NCBI GenBank assembly: GCA_030690245.1
Contig: JAUYGW010000238.1
Coordinates: forward strand, 1 to 8,508
From: Gallionella sp.
Lineage (GTDB): Bacteria; Pseudomonadota; Gammaproteobacteria; Burkholderiales; Gallionellaceae
Length of the DNA stretch: 8,508 bases
Reading direction: 5' to 3'
A program made the translations under genes and the position numbers. How positions within the stretch are numbered: position 1 is the stretch's first letter; the number at the start of each line of letters is the position of its first letter. Shown here piece by piece: positions 1-5,683 of the stretch. The notes under the pieces are model-generated. The model made no database searches, was not told the origin of the DNA, and was given only the letters and a program-made list of their open reading frames with translations.

Positions 1-129
<129 letters not shown>

Positions 130-135
130 ACCTGA

Positions 136-210
136 ACCACGAAGAGCACGAAGAACAACAACGGGGCATTCACAAAGTGGGTTTCACCTTGGTTATGTCT
201 TCTTCGTGGT
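136..210. repeat. Dyad-symmetric intergenic repeat between nadC and trxC
   Basis: A perfect 10-bp inverted repeat, ACCACGAAGA at 136-145 and TCTTCGTGGT at 201-210, encloses 55 bp. CACGAAGA is repeated directly at 138-145 and 147-154, so the right arm can pair with either copy. Sequences of this CACGAAGA type are familiar as dispersed intergenic repeats in many proteobacterial genomes (from memory, not searched). The element lies 7 bp after the nadC stop and about 70 bp before trxC. It could help end nadC transcripts, but no T-run follows directly. No gene is seen in 130-280. Confidence 0.55.
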
Positions 211-280
211 GAAGTGAGTTTTTTGGTTGAATTTTGATTATCCGCCCTAACCTTGGAAGCTGTTGTTTCAGGAGCCCGCC

Positions 281-715
281 ATGAGTGAATCAGTTCATAT
301 CGTCTGCCCGCACTGCGATGGGATAAACCGCGTGCCCGCCGCCAAGCTGCATGAGCACCCGGCTTGCGGCAAGTGCAAGCAGGCCCTGTTCGATGCGCAC
401 CCCGTGGAATTGAACAGCGGTAATTTTACCCAGCACATCAGCCGCAACGATGTTCCGGTACTGGTGGATTTCTGGGCGCCGTGGTGCGGCCCGTGCCGCG
501 CGATGGCGCCCGCCTTTACCCAGGCCGCGGAAAAGCTGGAACCCGGGATGCGGCTGGCCAAGCTGAACACCGAAGAAGCCCAGGAGTTGGCGGCGCGTTA
601 CAACATCCGCAGCATCCCCACCCTCGCGTTATTCAGGGGCGGGCGGGAAATTGCACGCCAGGCCGGCGCAATGGATGTCGGCGGGATCGTGCAGTGGGCA
701 AGAAGCAAGGCTTAA
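281..715 (+). CDS. trxC: Thioredoxin 2 (TrxC), zinc-finger thioredoxin
   Basis: A 144-residue cytoplasmic thioredoxin that reduces protein disulfides, normally recycled by NADPH-dependent thioredoxin reductase. An N-terminal zinc finger has Cys pairs at C9/C12 (CPHC) and C29/C32 (CGKC). The thioredoxin fold follows from about residue 40, with the active site WCGPC (C69, C72) and the cis-proline loop IPT at P113. The extra zinc domain and length near 140 residues separate TrxC from TrxA; both match here. I chose the ATG at 281 because AGGAG at 270-274 sits 6 bases upstream. A TTG at 263 is in frame but would place that Shine-Dalgarno inside the gene. In E. coli trxC belongs to the OxyR regulon; no operator could be identified here. 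It is transcribed convergently with the kinase gene. A second thioredoxin, trxA, lies at 7177. Confidence 0.93.
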   Translation: MSESVHIVCPHCDGINRVPAAKLHEHPACGKCKQALFDAHPVELNSGNFTQHISRNDVPVLVDFWAPWCGPCRAMAPAFTQAAEKLEPGMRLAKLNTEEAQELAARYNIRSIPTLALFRGGREIARQAGAMDVGGIVQWARSKA

Positions 716-761
716 CGCGAAACTCGCGCAGCGATTCGTTTGCCTCCTCGCACGCTTTCGG

Positions 762-896
762 GATAACCAGCGACTTGGCTACAGTCGTATGTAGCCTAGT
801 CGAATGGCTAGTTGTTTCATCCAGAGGATTGAGGAGATAACCAGCCACTTGGTTGTCGTTTTTTGACAGCCTAGTGGAATGGCTAGTAGTTCCATC
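762..896. repeat. Two tandem ~60-bp hairpin repeats with compensatory stem changes
   Basis: Unit 1 (762-821) and unit 2 (836-896) share GATAACCAG at their left ends and GAATGGCTAGT plus a similar tail at their right ends, with a repeat period of 74 bp. Each contains a 13-position stem: 771-783 with 790-802 (6-base loop), and 845-857 with 865-877 (7-base loop). Both stems have the same T-T mismatch in the middle. Where the units differ, pairing is kept: G-C becomes C-G, A-T becomes G-C, C-G becomes T-A, A-T becomes C-G, and one C-G becomes a T-G wobble. The block lies between the convergent trxC and kinase genes, the usual place for REP-like palindromes. It could also be a structured RNA or a two-way terminator. 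No transposase gene is nearby. Confidence 0.75.
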
Positions 897-901
897 AGGG
901 G

Positions 902-952
902 AACGGGCATGACGAGTTTCATTATCAGGGGTGGCCGCTCGCCATGCCCGTT
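902..952. repeat. Long hairpin before the kinase gene end
   Basis: A 15-base inverted repeat with one mismatch: AACGGGCATGACGAG at 902-916 and CTCGCCATGCCCGTT at 938-952, separated by 21 bases. The stem is GC-rich and unrelated in sequence to the twin hairpins just before it. It lies 17 bp past the stop of the kinase gene read on the minus strand. No T-run follows on either strand, so it is not a textbook intrinsic terminator. It may be a REP-like palindrome, or the end structure of an mRNA. The remainder of 716-969 holds no gene that I can support. Confidence 0.6.
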
Positions 953-969
953 AGGATTTATGCTCCGCG

Positions 970-1620
970 CTACTTCGGCAGCCACAGCGCGAAGCAGGCC
1001 CCGGCATCGTTTGAACAGGATATTCTGCCGCCGTGGGCTGCCGCGATGCACTCATTGAAGCGCAAACCGAGCCCGGTTCCTTTTCTTGATTCCCCGTTTT
1101 TCAATTCCTGTGGCAAGGCATCCGGGCGAAAGCCGGGCTGATCGGGATAGCCTGCCCCGTCGTCCCGGATCGTGAACAGCAGACCGTCCGCTGCTTCGCG
1201 GCAGCCGAGAACCACGCGCGAGTTCGCAAATTTGAAGGCGTTATGCAACGCATTCATCAGCACCTGAGAGACCAGGTAGCGGTCGATGAACCAGAACGGC
1301 ACATTGCTCACCCCGCTATCCAGTTCGAATGCCATGCCCGCCGGCAGCATCAGCCTCGCATCCGCAGTCACCTCCTCAAGCAGTTCCTCCGGATGGATCG
1401 CCTCCGCGTTTACCCTCAGCTGATCTCCACCTTCACTCTGCAGGATCAGGATTTGTACCAGGCGGTCCTGCAATATGCGTGACAGCGCATGCATTCTTGC
1501 CACCTCGGCATCGGGATGCCGGCGATGGTATTCGCCCAGATTGAGGGACAACTCCCCCATCATGTTTTTCACCTCATGCACGGCGGTTGCCAGCACGGTG
1601 TCGGTGTCAATCGCCGTCAT
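970..1620 (-). CDS. Soluble sensorless histidine kinase
   Basis: A 216-residue protein with the core of a two-component histidine kinase and nothing else. The dimerisation/phosphoacceptor helix is near the N-terminus, with H-box HEVKN (H15 the likely phosphorylated His). The ATPase domain follows from about residue 75: an N-box around N123/N127, G1 box DDGAG at 153-157, and G2 box GTGLGL at 181-186. There is no membrane segment, PAS, GAF or HAMP domain, so any signal must come through a partner or the response regulator. The start codon overlaps the stop of the upstream response-regulator gene (ATGA, 1617-1620), which implies translational coupling and a matched pair. Kinases with HExKN H-boxes are common among NtrB-like enzymes, but no specific function can be assigned. 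The gene ends at TAG 970-972, facing trxC. Confidence 0.88.
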   Translation of the reverse strand: MTAIDTDTVLATAVHEVKNMMGELSLNLGEYHRRHPDAEVARMHALSRILQDRLVQILILQSEGGDQLRVNAEAIHPEELLEEVTADARLMLPAGMAFELDSGVSNVPFWFIDRYLVSQVLMNALHNAFKFANSRVVLGCREAADGLLFTIRDDGAGYPDQPGFRPDALPQELKNGESRKGTGLGLRFNECIAAAHGGRISCSNDAGACFALWLPK

Positions 1621-3215
1621 GCGTCTCCTCCGGCTTTAAGCTGCTGGCGCATGGCCTGCACTCTGGCCAGCCCCTTGGGGGGATTGGGCGATTGCGCCAC
1701 CATGTCGATGTAGCGATCCAGCCTGGCCAAATCTTCCCCGGTCACGCCGCTCTTTTGCAGGTTCATCAATAGCGCGTAGGCGGCATTCAGCACGATGGTG
1801 GCATTGCGTGGCAATTTTTCGGCTGCCTCCACCAGCAGCCGCGCCGCCTCTTCCAGCTGCCCGTCGCGCAGCAATAAGGCGCCGCTGTTGTTGAGCGCAA
1901 TCACCCCCTGAATGGCATCCCCCACCAGCTCCTTGGCTCGATCGCCCATGCCGACGGACTCCAGCATCTTGATCGCCTCTTCCTTGAGCGCTGTGTTGTC
2001 GTGATTGTTTTGCATCATGCCGCTCAACAGCTTGGCAGCGACCTCATCATCCCCTGCCAGGAAGCAGGCTTTTGCCAGATCCATCCTGACTGATTCGGGC
2101 AAGTCATCCGGGTTCTCCAGCAAAGGCTCCAGCAAGGCTTTCGCCTGTTCGGGTTTGTCTTCCTTCTGCCAGGACATCGCCTTGAGCACCTGAACCTTGG
2201 CCTTGATCTCGGGCGTTGCGGCAAAACGCTTCCCCACCATGTCGAGCACCGAACGCGCCTGTTCGGTGTCGCCCTTCTCCATGTGGACATGGGAAAGCAA
2301 GGTGTAATCTTCCGGGTCCTTGAAGAAAGAATACTTGCCGCGCTCGACCACTTCACTCAGGTATTTTTGCGCCTTGTCGATGTCGCCGCTTTCCAGCGCA
2401 AGCTTGCCGGCACGCTTCTGCCGGTGCATCGCCGGGACGATCGCGAGGGCCTTTTCGACCTGCTTTTGCGCTTCTTCGGCATCGCCAGCCTCGGCGCACA
2501 GGGTCGCCAGCATGTCGTAGCCCGCAAGGTACTCGGTGTGCTGCTGCAGCAATGCGCTCAGCAACTGCCGCGCCTCGGCCACCTTGCCCAACCCTTTCAG
2601 CCCCTTGACCTTGCCCATTACCGCCCAGGGGATTTCTTTCAGCTTGAGGATTTCCTCGAATACCGTAATGGCATCGGCATAACGCTCAACCTGGATCAGG
2701 CTGCCGCCCATCAGCCGGACGGCATCAATCCAGTATTTGTTTTTATTCGCGCACAGTGGCTCAAGCCGGTTAATTGCCAGCCCATGCTTGTCATCATCAA
2801 GCGCGGCATAAACATCCTGGAAATATTCCATTTTTTCCAGCAGGCTCAAGGCCCGCTTGCCGAGTGTTTCGGCGGTGAACGGCTTGACCAGATAATCGTC
2901 GGGAAGAAAATCTGCGGCGCTGACGACACGGTCCTGCGTGCGCTCGGCGGTAACGATGATGAACAGCGTCTTGTGGCTGATGATCCGGTTGCGCCTCACC
3001 ATCTCCAGGATCTGCTGCCCGTCGGTGGCGTCGCCCAGATAATAGTCGCAAACGACGAGGTCATAGAACTTGGTGCGCATCTTCTCGACCGCCTCGCGTG
3101 CCGTGCCGGTCTGGTCGCAACTCTCTATGCCCAGTGTAGACAACGTGGCGCGCATGGAACTGCGCATTCCCGGCAAGTCGTCGATAATGAGCGCTTCTTT
3201 CCCTTTTAGGTACAT
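1617..3215 (-). CDS. Response regulator with receiver domain and C-terminal TPR array
   Basis: Residues 1-120 form a CheY-like receiver: acidic pair D12/D13, phosphoacceptor D57, conserved T89 and K111 followed by P112. Residues from about 145 to 515 are helical with repeated A-x-x-x-L and G-D-x-x-x-A patterns typical of tetratricopeptide repeats. There is no DNA-binding, GGDEF, EAL or other enzymatic output domain, so phosphorylation probably alters protein-protein contacts. I prefer the ATG at 3213-3215 (532 residues) because it puts the acidic pair at the same position as in CheY. An in-frame ATG at 3270-3272 would add 19 residues that do not look like receiver sequence. Neither start has a strong Shine-Dalgarno. 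The kinase gene overlaps its stop by 4 bases, so the two are co-translated. The divergent neighbour is a PilZ protein. The TPR partner is unknown. Confidence 0.88.
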   Translation of the reverse strand: MYLKGKEALIIDDLPGMRSSMRATLSTLGIESCDQTGTAREAVEKMRTKFYDLVVCDYYLGDATDGQQILEMVRRNRIISHKTLFIIVTAERTQDRVVSAADFLPDDYLVKPFTAETLGKRALSLLEKMEYFQDVYAALDDDKHGLAINRLEPLCANKNKYWIDAVRLMGGSLIQVERYADAITVFEEILKLKEIPWAVMGKVKGLKGLGKVAEARQLLSALLQQHTEYLAGYDMLATLCAEAGDAEEAQKQVEKALAIVPAMHRQKRAGKLALESGDIDKAQKYLSEVVERGKYSFFKDPEDYTLLSHVHMEKGDTEQARSVLDMVGKRFAATPEIKAKVQVLKAMSWQKEDKPEQAKALLEPLLENPDDLPESVRMDLAKACFLAGDDEVAAKLLSGMMQNNHDNTALKEEAIKMLESVGMGDRAKELVGDAIQGVIALNNSGALLLRDGQLEEAARLLVEAAEKLPRNATIVLNAAYALLMNLQKSGVTGEDLARLDRYIDMVAQSPNPPKGLARVQAMRQQLKAGGDA

Positions 3216-3231
3216 AACAAATCCATCAATA

Positions 3232-3260
3232 ATTATAAATTCTCGGTAACCCACTGAAAA
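3232..3260 (-). promoter_or_regulatory. Candidate sigma-70 promoter for the response-regulator operon
   Basis: Reading the minus strand, TATAAT (plus 3232-3237, a full consensus -10) lies 17 bases after TTTTCA (plus 3255-3260, four of six matches to the -35). It sits about 16 bases upstream of the preferred ATG at 3215, so the leader would be very short. If active, it rules out the longer 3272 start for these transcripts. AT-rich non-coding DNA can produce this by chance. Confidence 0.45.
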
Positions 3261-3329
3261 TTCAGAGTTCATCCGATATTGTGCAATTCTATCCTACCAG
3301 CCGTGATTTACGATCCTGGCAAATGGCCC

Positions 3330-3345
3330 TGCATAAATATTGCCA
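3330..3345 (-). promoter_or_regulatory. Possible sigma-54 promoter upstream of the response regulator
   Basis: The minus strand reads TGGCAATATTTATGCA. This keeps the essential GG and GC of the -24/-12 elements with exactly 10 bases between them, and matches TGGCA at the first element and TGC at the second. It points towards the response-regulator gene, about 100 bases before its preferred start. No activator binding site or sigma-54 activator gene is seen in the window, so this is a weak candidate. Confidence 0.3.
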
Positions 3346-3412
3346 GCAGAAACGCGCAAAATCCCCGATAATCCACATGCCGTTTCAGCGCAAATAACAT
3401 GCCGGTCAAATC

Positions 3413-3868
3413 ATGCCAAACTCGAACGAAAATATCATTGACCTCATCAACGGCGCCCCGGCAGGCCTGCCGCAGCAACCTGCCAAGGCATCACCGGCAA
3501 CCGCACAAGGGAGCAGAGAACACCGCAGCGTGCCGCGTTTTTACGTCAAGTGGCGGACTGTAGCCTTCATTGATGCGCAAAACCAGCACCATGGCTTTAT
3601 CAAGGATATTTCCACAAGAGGAGCATCGGTTTTCCTGGATCGCAACTTGCAGTCGCTGGAATTTATCAAGCTGCATATCCACGTCCCGCCGTCCCACACT
3701 TTAAAGGAACCCCGCGTCATAGAGGTATATGGGAAGATCGTTTATGCGACCCATGACAACAGAGAGCTTCTTTTCCGGGTAGGCATCAGTTTCCTCAAAT
3801 TCGATTCGGAACACGACCCGGCCTTCCTTGAAAAATACCTGACGGATTTCCAGACAAGAATCATTTAA
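3413..3868 (+). CDS. PilZ-domain c-di-GMP-binding protein
   Basis: A 151-residue single-domain protein. The first ~35 residues are polar, Ala/Pro/Gln-rich and probably disordered. The PilZ domain follows, with the two ligand motifs expected for cyclic-di-GMP binding: RxxxR (R38-S-V-P-R42) and D/NxSxxG (D65-I-S-T-R-G70). The end of the domain carries the usual beta strand with G-I-S-F. PilZ proteins of this kind act as c-di-GMP receptors for motility, pili, exopolysaccharide or other surface traits; the target cannot be told from sequence. There is no signal peptide or membrane segment. The upstream Shine-Dalgarno is poor, and the ATG at 3413 was chosen because no other in-frame start keeps a sensible length. 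It is transcribed divergently from the TPR response regulator, hinting at related signalling, and converges on pgeF with an 18-bp gap. Confidence 0.88.
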   Translation: MPNSNENIIDLINGAPAGLPQQPAKASPATAQGSREHRSVPRFYVKWRTVAFIDAQNQHHGFIKDISTRGASVFLDRNLQSLEFIKLHIHVPPSHTLKEPRVIEVYGKIVYATHDNRELLFRVGISFLKFDSEHDPAFLEKYLTDFQTRII

Positions 3869-3887
3869 CGCCCCGCTTCGCGGCGTT
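3867..3887. terminator. Short hairpin shared by two convergent gene ends
   Basis: AACGCC at 3867-3872 pairs with GGCGTT at 3882-3887, with an inner GC/GC pair around a TTC loop. The hairpin overlaps both the PilZ stop (TAA 3866-3868) and the pgeF stop (TGA, plus 3887-3889). It could act as a compact bidirectional terminator. No clear T-run follows on the plus strand and only a weak one on the minus strand, so intrinsic termination is uncertain. Confidence 0.45.
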
Positions 3888-4621
3888 CACGTTAACCAGA
3901 TGAACGTGCCCATGCGTCCGGTTGCGCCATCGCGGCGGTAGGAAAAGAACTGCCCGCGCTCACGATAGGTGCAGCGGTCGCCGCCGTAAATTTGCGTAAT
4001 CCCCAGTGCATTCAGGCGCAACCGCGCCAGCGCGTAGATGTCGGCAAACCATTTGCCGGGTTGCCCGGCGATGAATGCCGATGCGGCCTGCGGTTGTATG
4101 GCGACAAAAGCGGCGCGCACTTCTTCCCCAACTTCAAAATTCTCCTGGCTGATCGCCGGCCCCAGCCATACCATCAGGCTTTGCGGCGCAACGCCCATCG
4201 CCAGCACGGTAGCTTCGATCACCCCCGCCGCCAGGCCTTTCCACCCCGCGTGCGCCGCACCGACCACGCTGCCTCGCGCATCGCATAGCAATACCGGCAG
4301 GCAATCGGCGGTCATCACCGCGCATACCGCCGCGCGATGCCGTGCGATGCAGGCATCTGCCTGCGGCTGGCAGCTTGCCCGCTCCGCATCGGCAACCAGC
4401 GTGCCGTGGATCTGCTCCAGCCATACCGGTTCGGTGGGCAGCAGCTTGTTGAGCAAGATGCGGTTGCGCCCCACCGCCAGAGGGTTGTCGCCGACGTGAT
4501 CACCCAGATTGAGGCTGTCGTAGGGGGCAATACTCACGCCGCCTTGTCGGGTGGTCTGCAAGGTTTTGACCCGCGCAGGCGCAGGCCAATCCGGAATAAT
4601 GCAATGTTCAAGGAGGTTCAT
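3887..4621 (-). CDS. pgeF: PgeF/YfiH family protein (peptidoglycan editing factor, laccase-domain Cu/Zn fold)
   Basis: A 244-residue cytoplasmic protein of the YfiH/DUF152 family. Members are linked to peptidoglycan quality control, removing wrongly incorporated serine from UDP-MurNAc precursors. Purine nucleoside phosphorylase and polyphenol oxidase activities have also been reported. The metal-binding signature is clear: H72 in EQIHG, C107 in TADCLPV, and H124 in AAHAGWKG, with a late GDRCTY segment at 214-219. I chose the ATG at 4619-4621. A longer frame starting at 4660 exists, but its first residues are encoded by the palindromic repeat at 4639-4688 and do not resemble family N-termini. 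Ribosome binding site is weak. It follows rluD on the same strand, as in E. coli, so the two are probably co-transcribed across the repeat. Confidence 0.9.
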   Translation of the reverse strand: MNLLEHCIIPDWPAPARVKTLQTTRQGGVSIAPYDSLNLGDHVGDNPLAVGRNRILLNKLLPTEPVWLEQIHGTLVADAERASCQPQADACIARHRAAVCAVMTADCLPVLLCDARGSVVGAAHAGWKGLAAGVIEATVLAMGVAPQSLMVWLGPAISQENFEVGEEVRAAFVAIQPQAASAFIAGQPGKWFADIYALARLRLNALGITQIYGGDRCTYRERGQFFSYRRDGATGRMGTFIWLT

Positions 4622-4638
4622 GGCATTACATTGTTTTC

Positions 4639-4688
4639 GTAGGTGCGGATTCATCCGCACAAAAATGGGCGAATGAATTCGCCCCTAC
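4639..4688. repeat. Double-palindrome (BIME/MITE-like) repeat at the rluD 3' end
   Basis: Bounded by GTAGG (4639-4643) and CCTAC (4684-4688). It contains two short palindromes, GTGCGGATTCATCCGCAC at 4643-4660 and GGGCGAATGAATTCGCCC at 4667-4684, joined by AAAAAT. Each half is an 8-bp hairpin, and the two halves are diverged inverted copies of each other with paired changes that keep both stems. Elements starting GTAGGGGCGAATTCATTCGCC are familiar from intergenic regions of many bacteria (recollection, not searched). The right end supplies the TAG stop codon of rluD. The element lies in the rluD-pgeF mRNA and may stabilise the upstream message or lower pgeF expression. Confidence 0.8.
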
Positions 4689-5683
4689 CTCTCACCCGCA
4701 AGCGAGGAAAAGGTTTCGCGAATTTGTTGCAACAACTGCCTCATGTCCTGCGGCAGCGGCGCGTGCCATTCCATCAGTTCGCCGCTGACCGGATGTTCCA
4801 GCGCCAGGCGCGTGGCGTGCAAGGCCTGGCGCGGGAAGCCGTGCAGCAGGCCGCGCAGTTGCGGCACGCATTTCTGCGGGCCTTTCAGATAGACGCTGTC
4901 GCCCACCAGCGGATGGTCAATATGCGTCAGATGCACGCGGATCTGATGAGTGCGCCCGGTTTCCAGGCGGCAGCGCAACAGTGTGCAACTCGGAAATTTC
5001 TCTTCGATTTGATAATACGTGACAGCGAGTTTGCCGTTTTCCAGCGCCGCCATTTTGACGCGCTGGGTGGGGTGTCGGCCTATCGGCATATCCACTGTTC
5101 CGCCATGGCGCACCTCGCCCCATACCAGCGCGAGGTATTCGCGCTTGACGCTGCGCGCCTGCAATTGCCGCACCAGCGCGGTTTGTGCCGTCAGGGTTTT
5201 GGCCACGACCAGCAGGCCGCTGGTGTCCTTGTCGAGGCGATGTACGATGCCGGCGCGCGGCACGCCTTCCAGTTGCGGCGCATGGTGCAACAGCGCGTTC
5301 AACAGCGTGCCTTCCCAGTTGCCGCTGCCGGGGTGCACCACCAGCCCGGCGTGCTTATTGACCACCAGCAAGGTATCGTCCTCATACACGATATCGAGCG
5401 CGATATCCTCGGCCAGATACGGCTGTTCGGCAGGGTGCGCTTGCGGTTGCACGACGATGGCTTCACCCCCCCAGACTTTCTGTTTTGCGGCAGCGGCGGC
5501 CCCGTCCAGGCTGGCCTGCCCCGCCGCGATCCATTCCTGCAAGCGGCTGCGCGAATACTCCGGCAGCAGTTTCGCCAACACCTGGTCGAAACGCATGCCC
5601 GCGCAATCATCGGGCACAACGAAGGCCTGCGAGTTGGAGTCGGCTGCGCTATAATCGTGCAAATTTTTTTCGGATTCAGTCAT
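4685..5683 (-). CDS. rluD: 23S rRNA pseudouridine synthase RluD
   Basis: A 332-residue RluA-family enzyme. RluD forms pseudouridines in helix 69 of 23S rRNA (1911, 1915 and 1917 in E. coli), needed for normal ribosome assembly and termination. An S4 RNA-binding domain covers about residues 20-77 (RFDQVLAKLLPEYSRSRL). The catalytic motif HRLDKDTSG lies at 148-156 with the nucleophile D151, and RTHQIRVHL at 244-252 completes the core. The start is taken as the ATG at 5681-5683, overlapping the bamD ATG on the other strand. A longer frame to 5806 would read antisense through the BamD signal peptide and adds no conserved sequence. A TTG at codon 8 is an alternative. The gene order (bamD divergent, pgeF downstream) matches E. 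coli. The last residues (LAGER) and the stop run into the repeat at 4639-4688. Confidence 0.93.
   Translation of the reverse strand: MTESEKNLHDYSAADSNSQAFVVPDDCAGMRFDQVLAKLLPEYSRSRLQEWIAAGQASLDGAAAAAKQKVWGGEAIVVQPQAHPAEQPYLAEDIALDIVYEDDTLLVVNKHAGLVVHPGSGNWEGTLLNALLHHAPQLEGVPRAGIVHRLDKDTSGLLVVAKTLTAQTALVRQLQARSVKREYLALVWGEVRHGGTVDMPIGRHPTQRVKMAALENGKLAVTYYQIEEKFPSCTLLRCRLETGRTHQIRVHLTHIDHPLVGDSVYLKGPQKCVPQLRGLLHGFPRQALHATRLALEHPVSGELMEWHAPLPQDMRQLLQQIRETFSSLAGER
5650..5655 (+). promoter_or_regulatory. Candidate -10 element for bamD inside rluD
   Basis: A perfect TATAAT lies 26 bases before the bamD ATG, within rluD codons 10-12 read on the other strand. No convincing -35 is seen at 16-18 bases upstream. 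If used, transcription would start near 5662 and leave a leader of about 20 bases with a weak Shine-Dalgarno. Confidence 0.4.

Noticed and set aside
716..969. Idea that the hairpin block is a type III antitoxin RNA or CRISPR array
   Set aside because: There are only two diverged 60-bp units with internal dyads and no toxin or cas gene beside them; neither the unit size nor the context fits.
633..1051. Small minus-strand frames across the trxC-kinase gap
   Set aside because: They read through hairpin repeats or opposite real genes, overlap each other in different frames, and lack ribosome binding sites or protein-like composition.
2283..3209. A 308-codon open frame on the plus strand opposite the response-regulator gene
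   Set aside because: It is antisense to a gene with clear receiver residues and TPR patterning, shows no recognisable domain, and arises from the third-position GC bias of the real gene.
3340..3372. Sigma-70 promoter for the PilZ gene (TTGCCA and GATAAT)
   Set aside because: Each hexamer is good, but the spacing is 21 bases, too long for a normal sigma-70 promoter.
4622..4660. Longer N-terminus for PgeF starting at 4660
   Set aside because: The extra residues are mostly encoded by the dispersed repeat, and family members begin near the Met at 4621.
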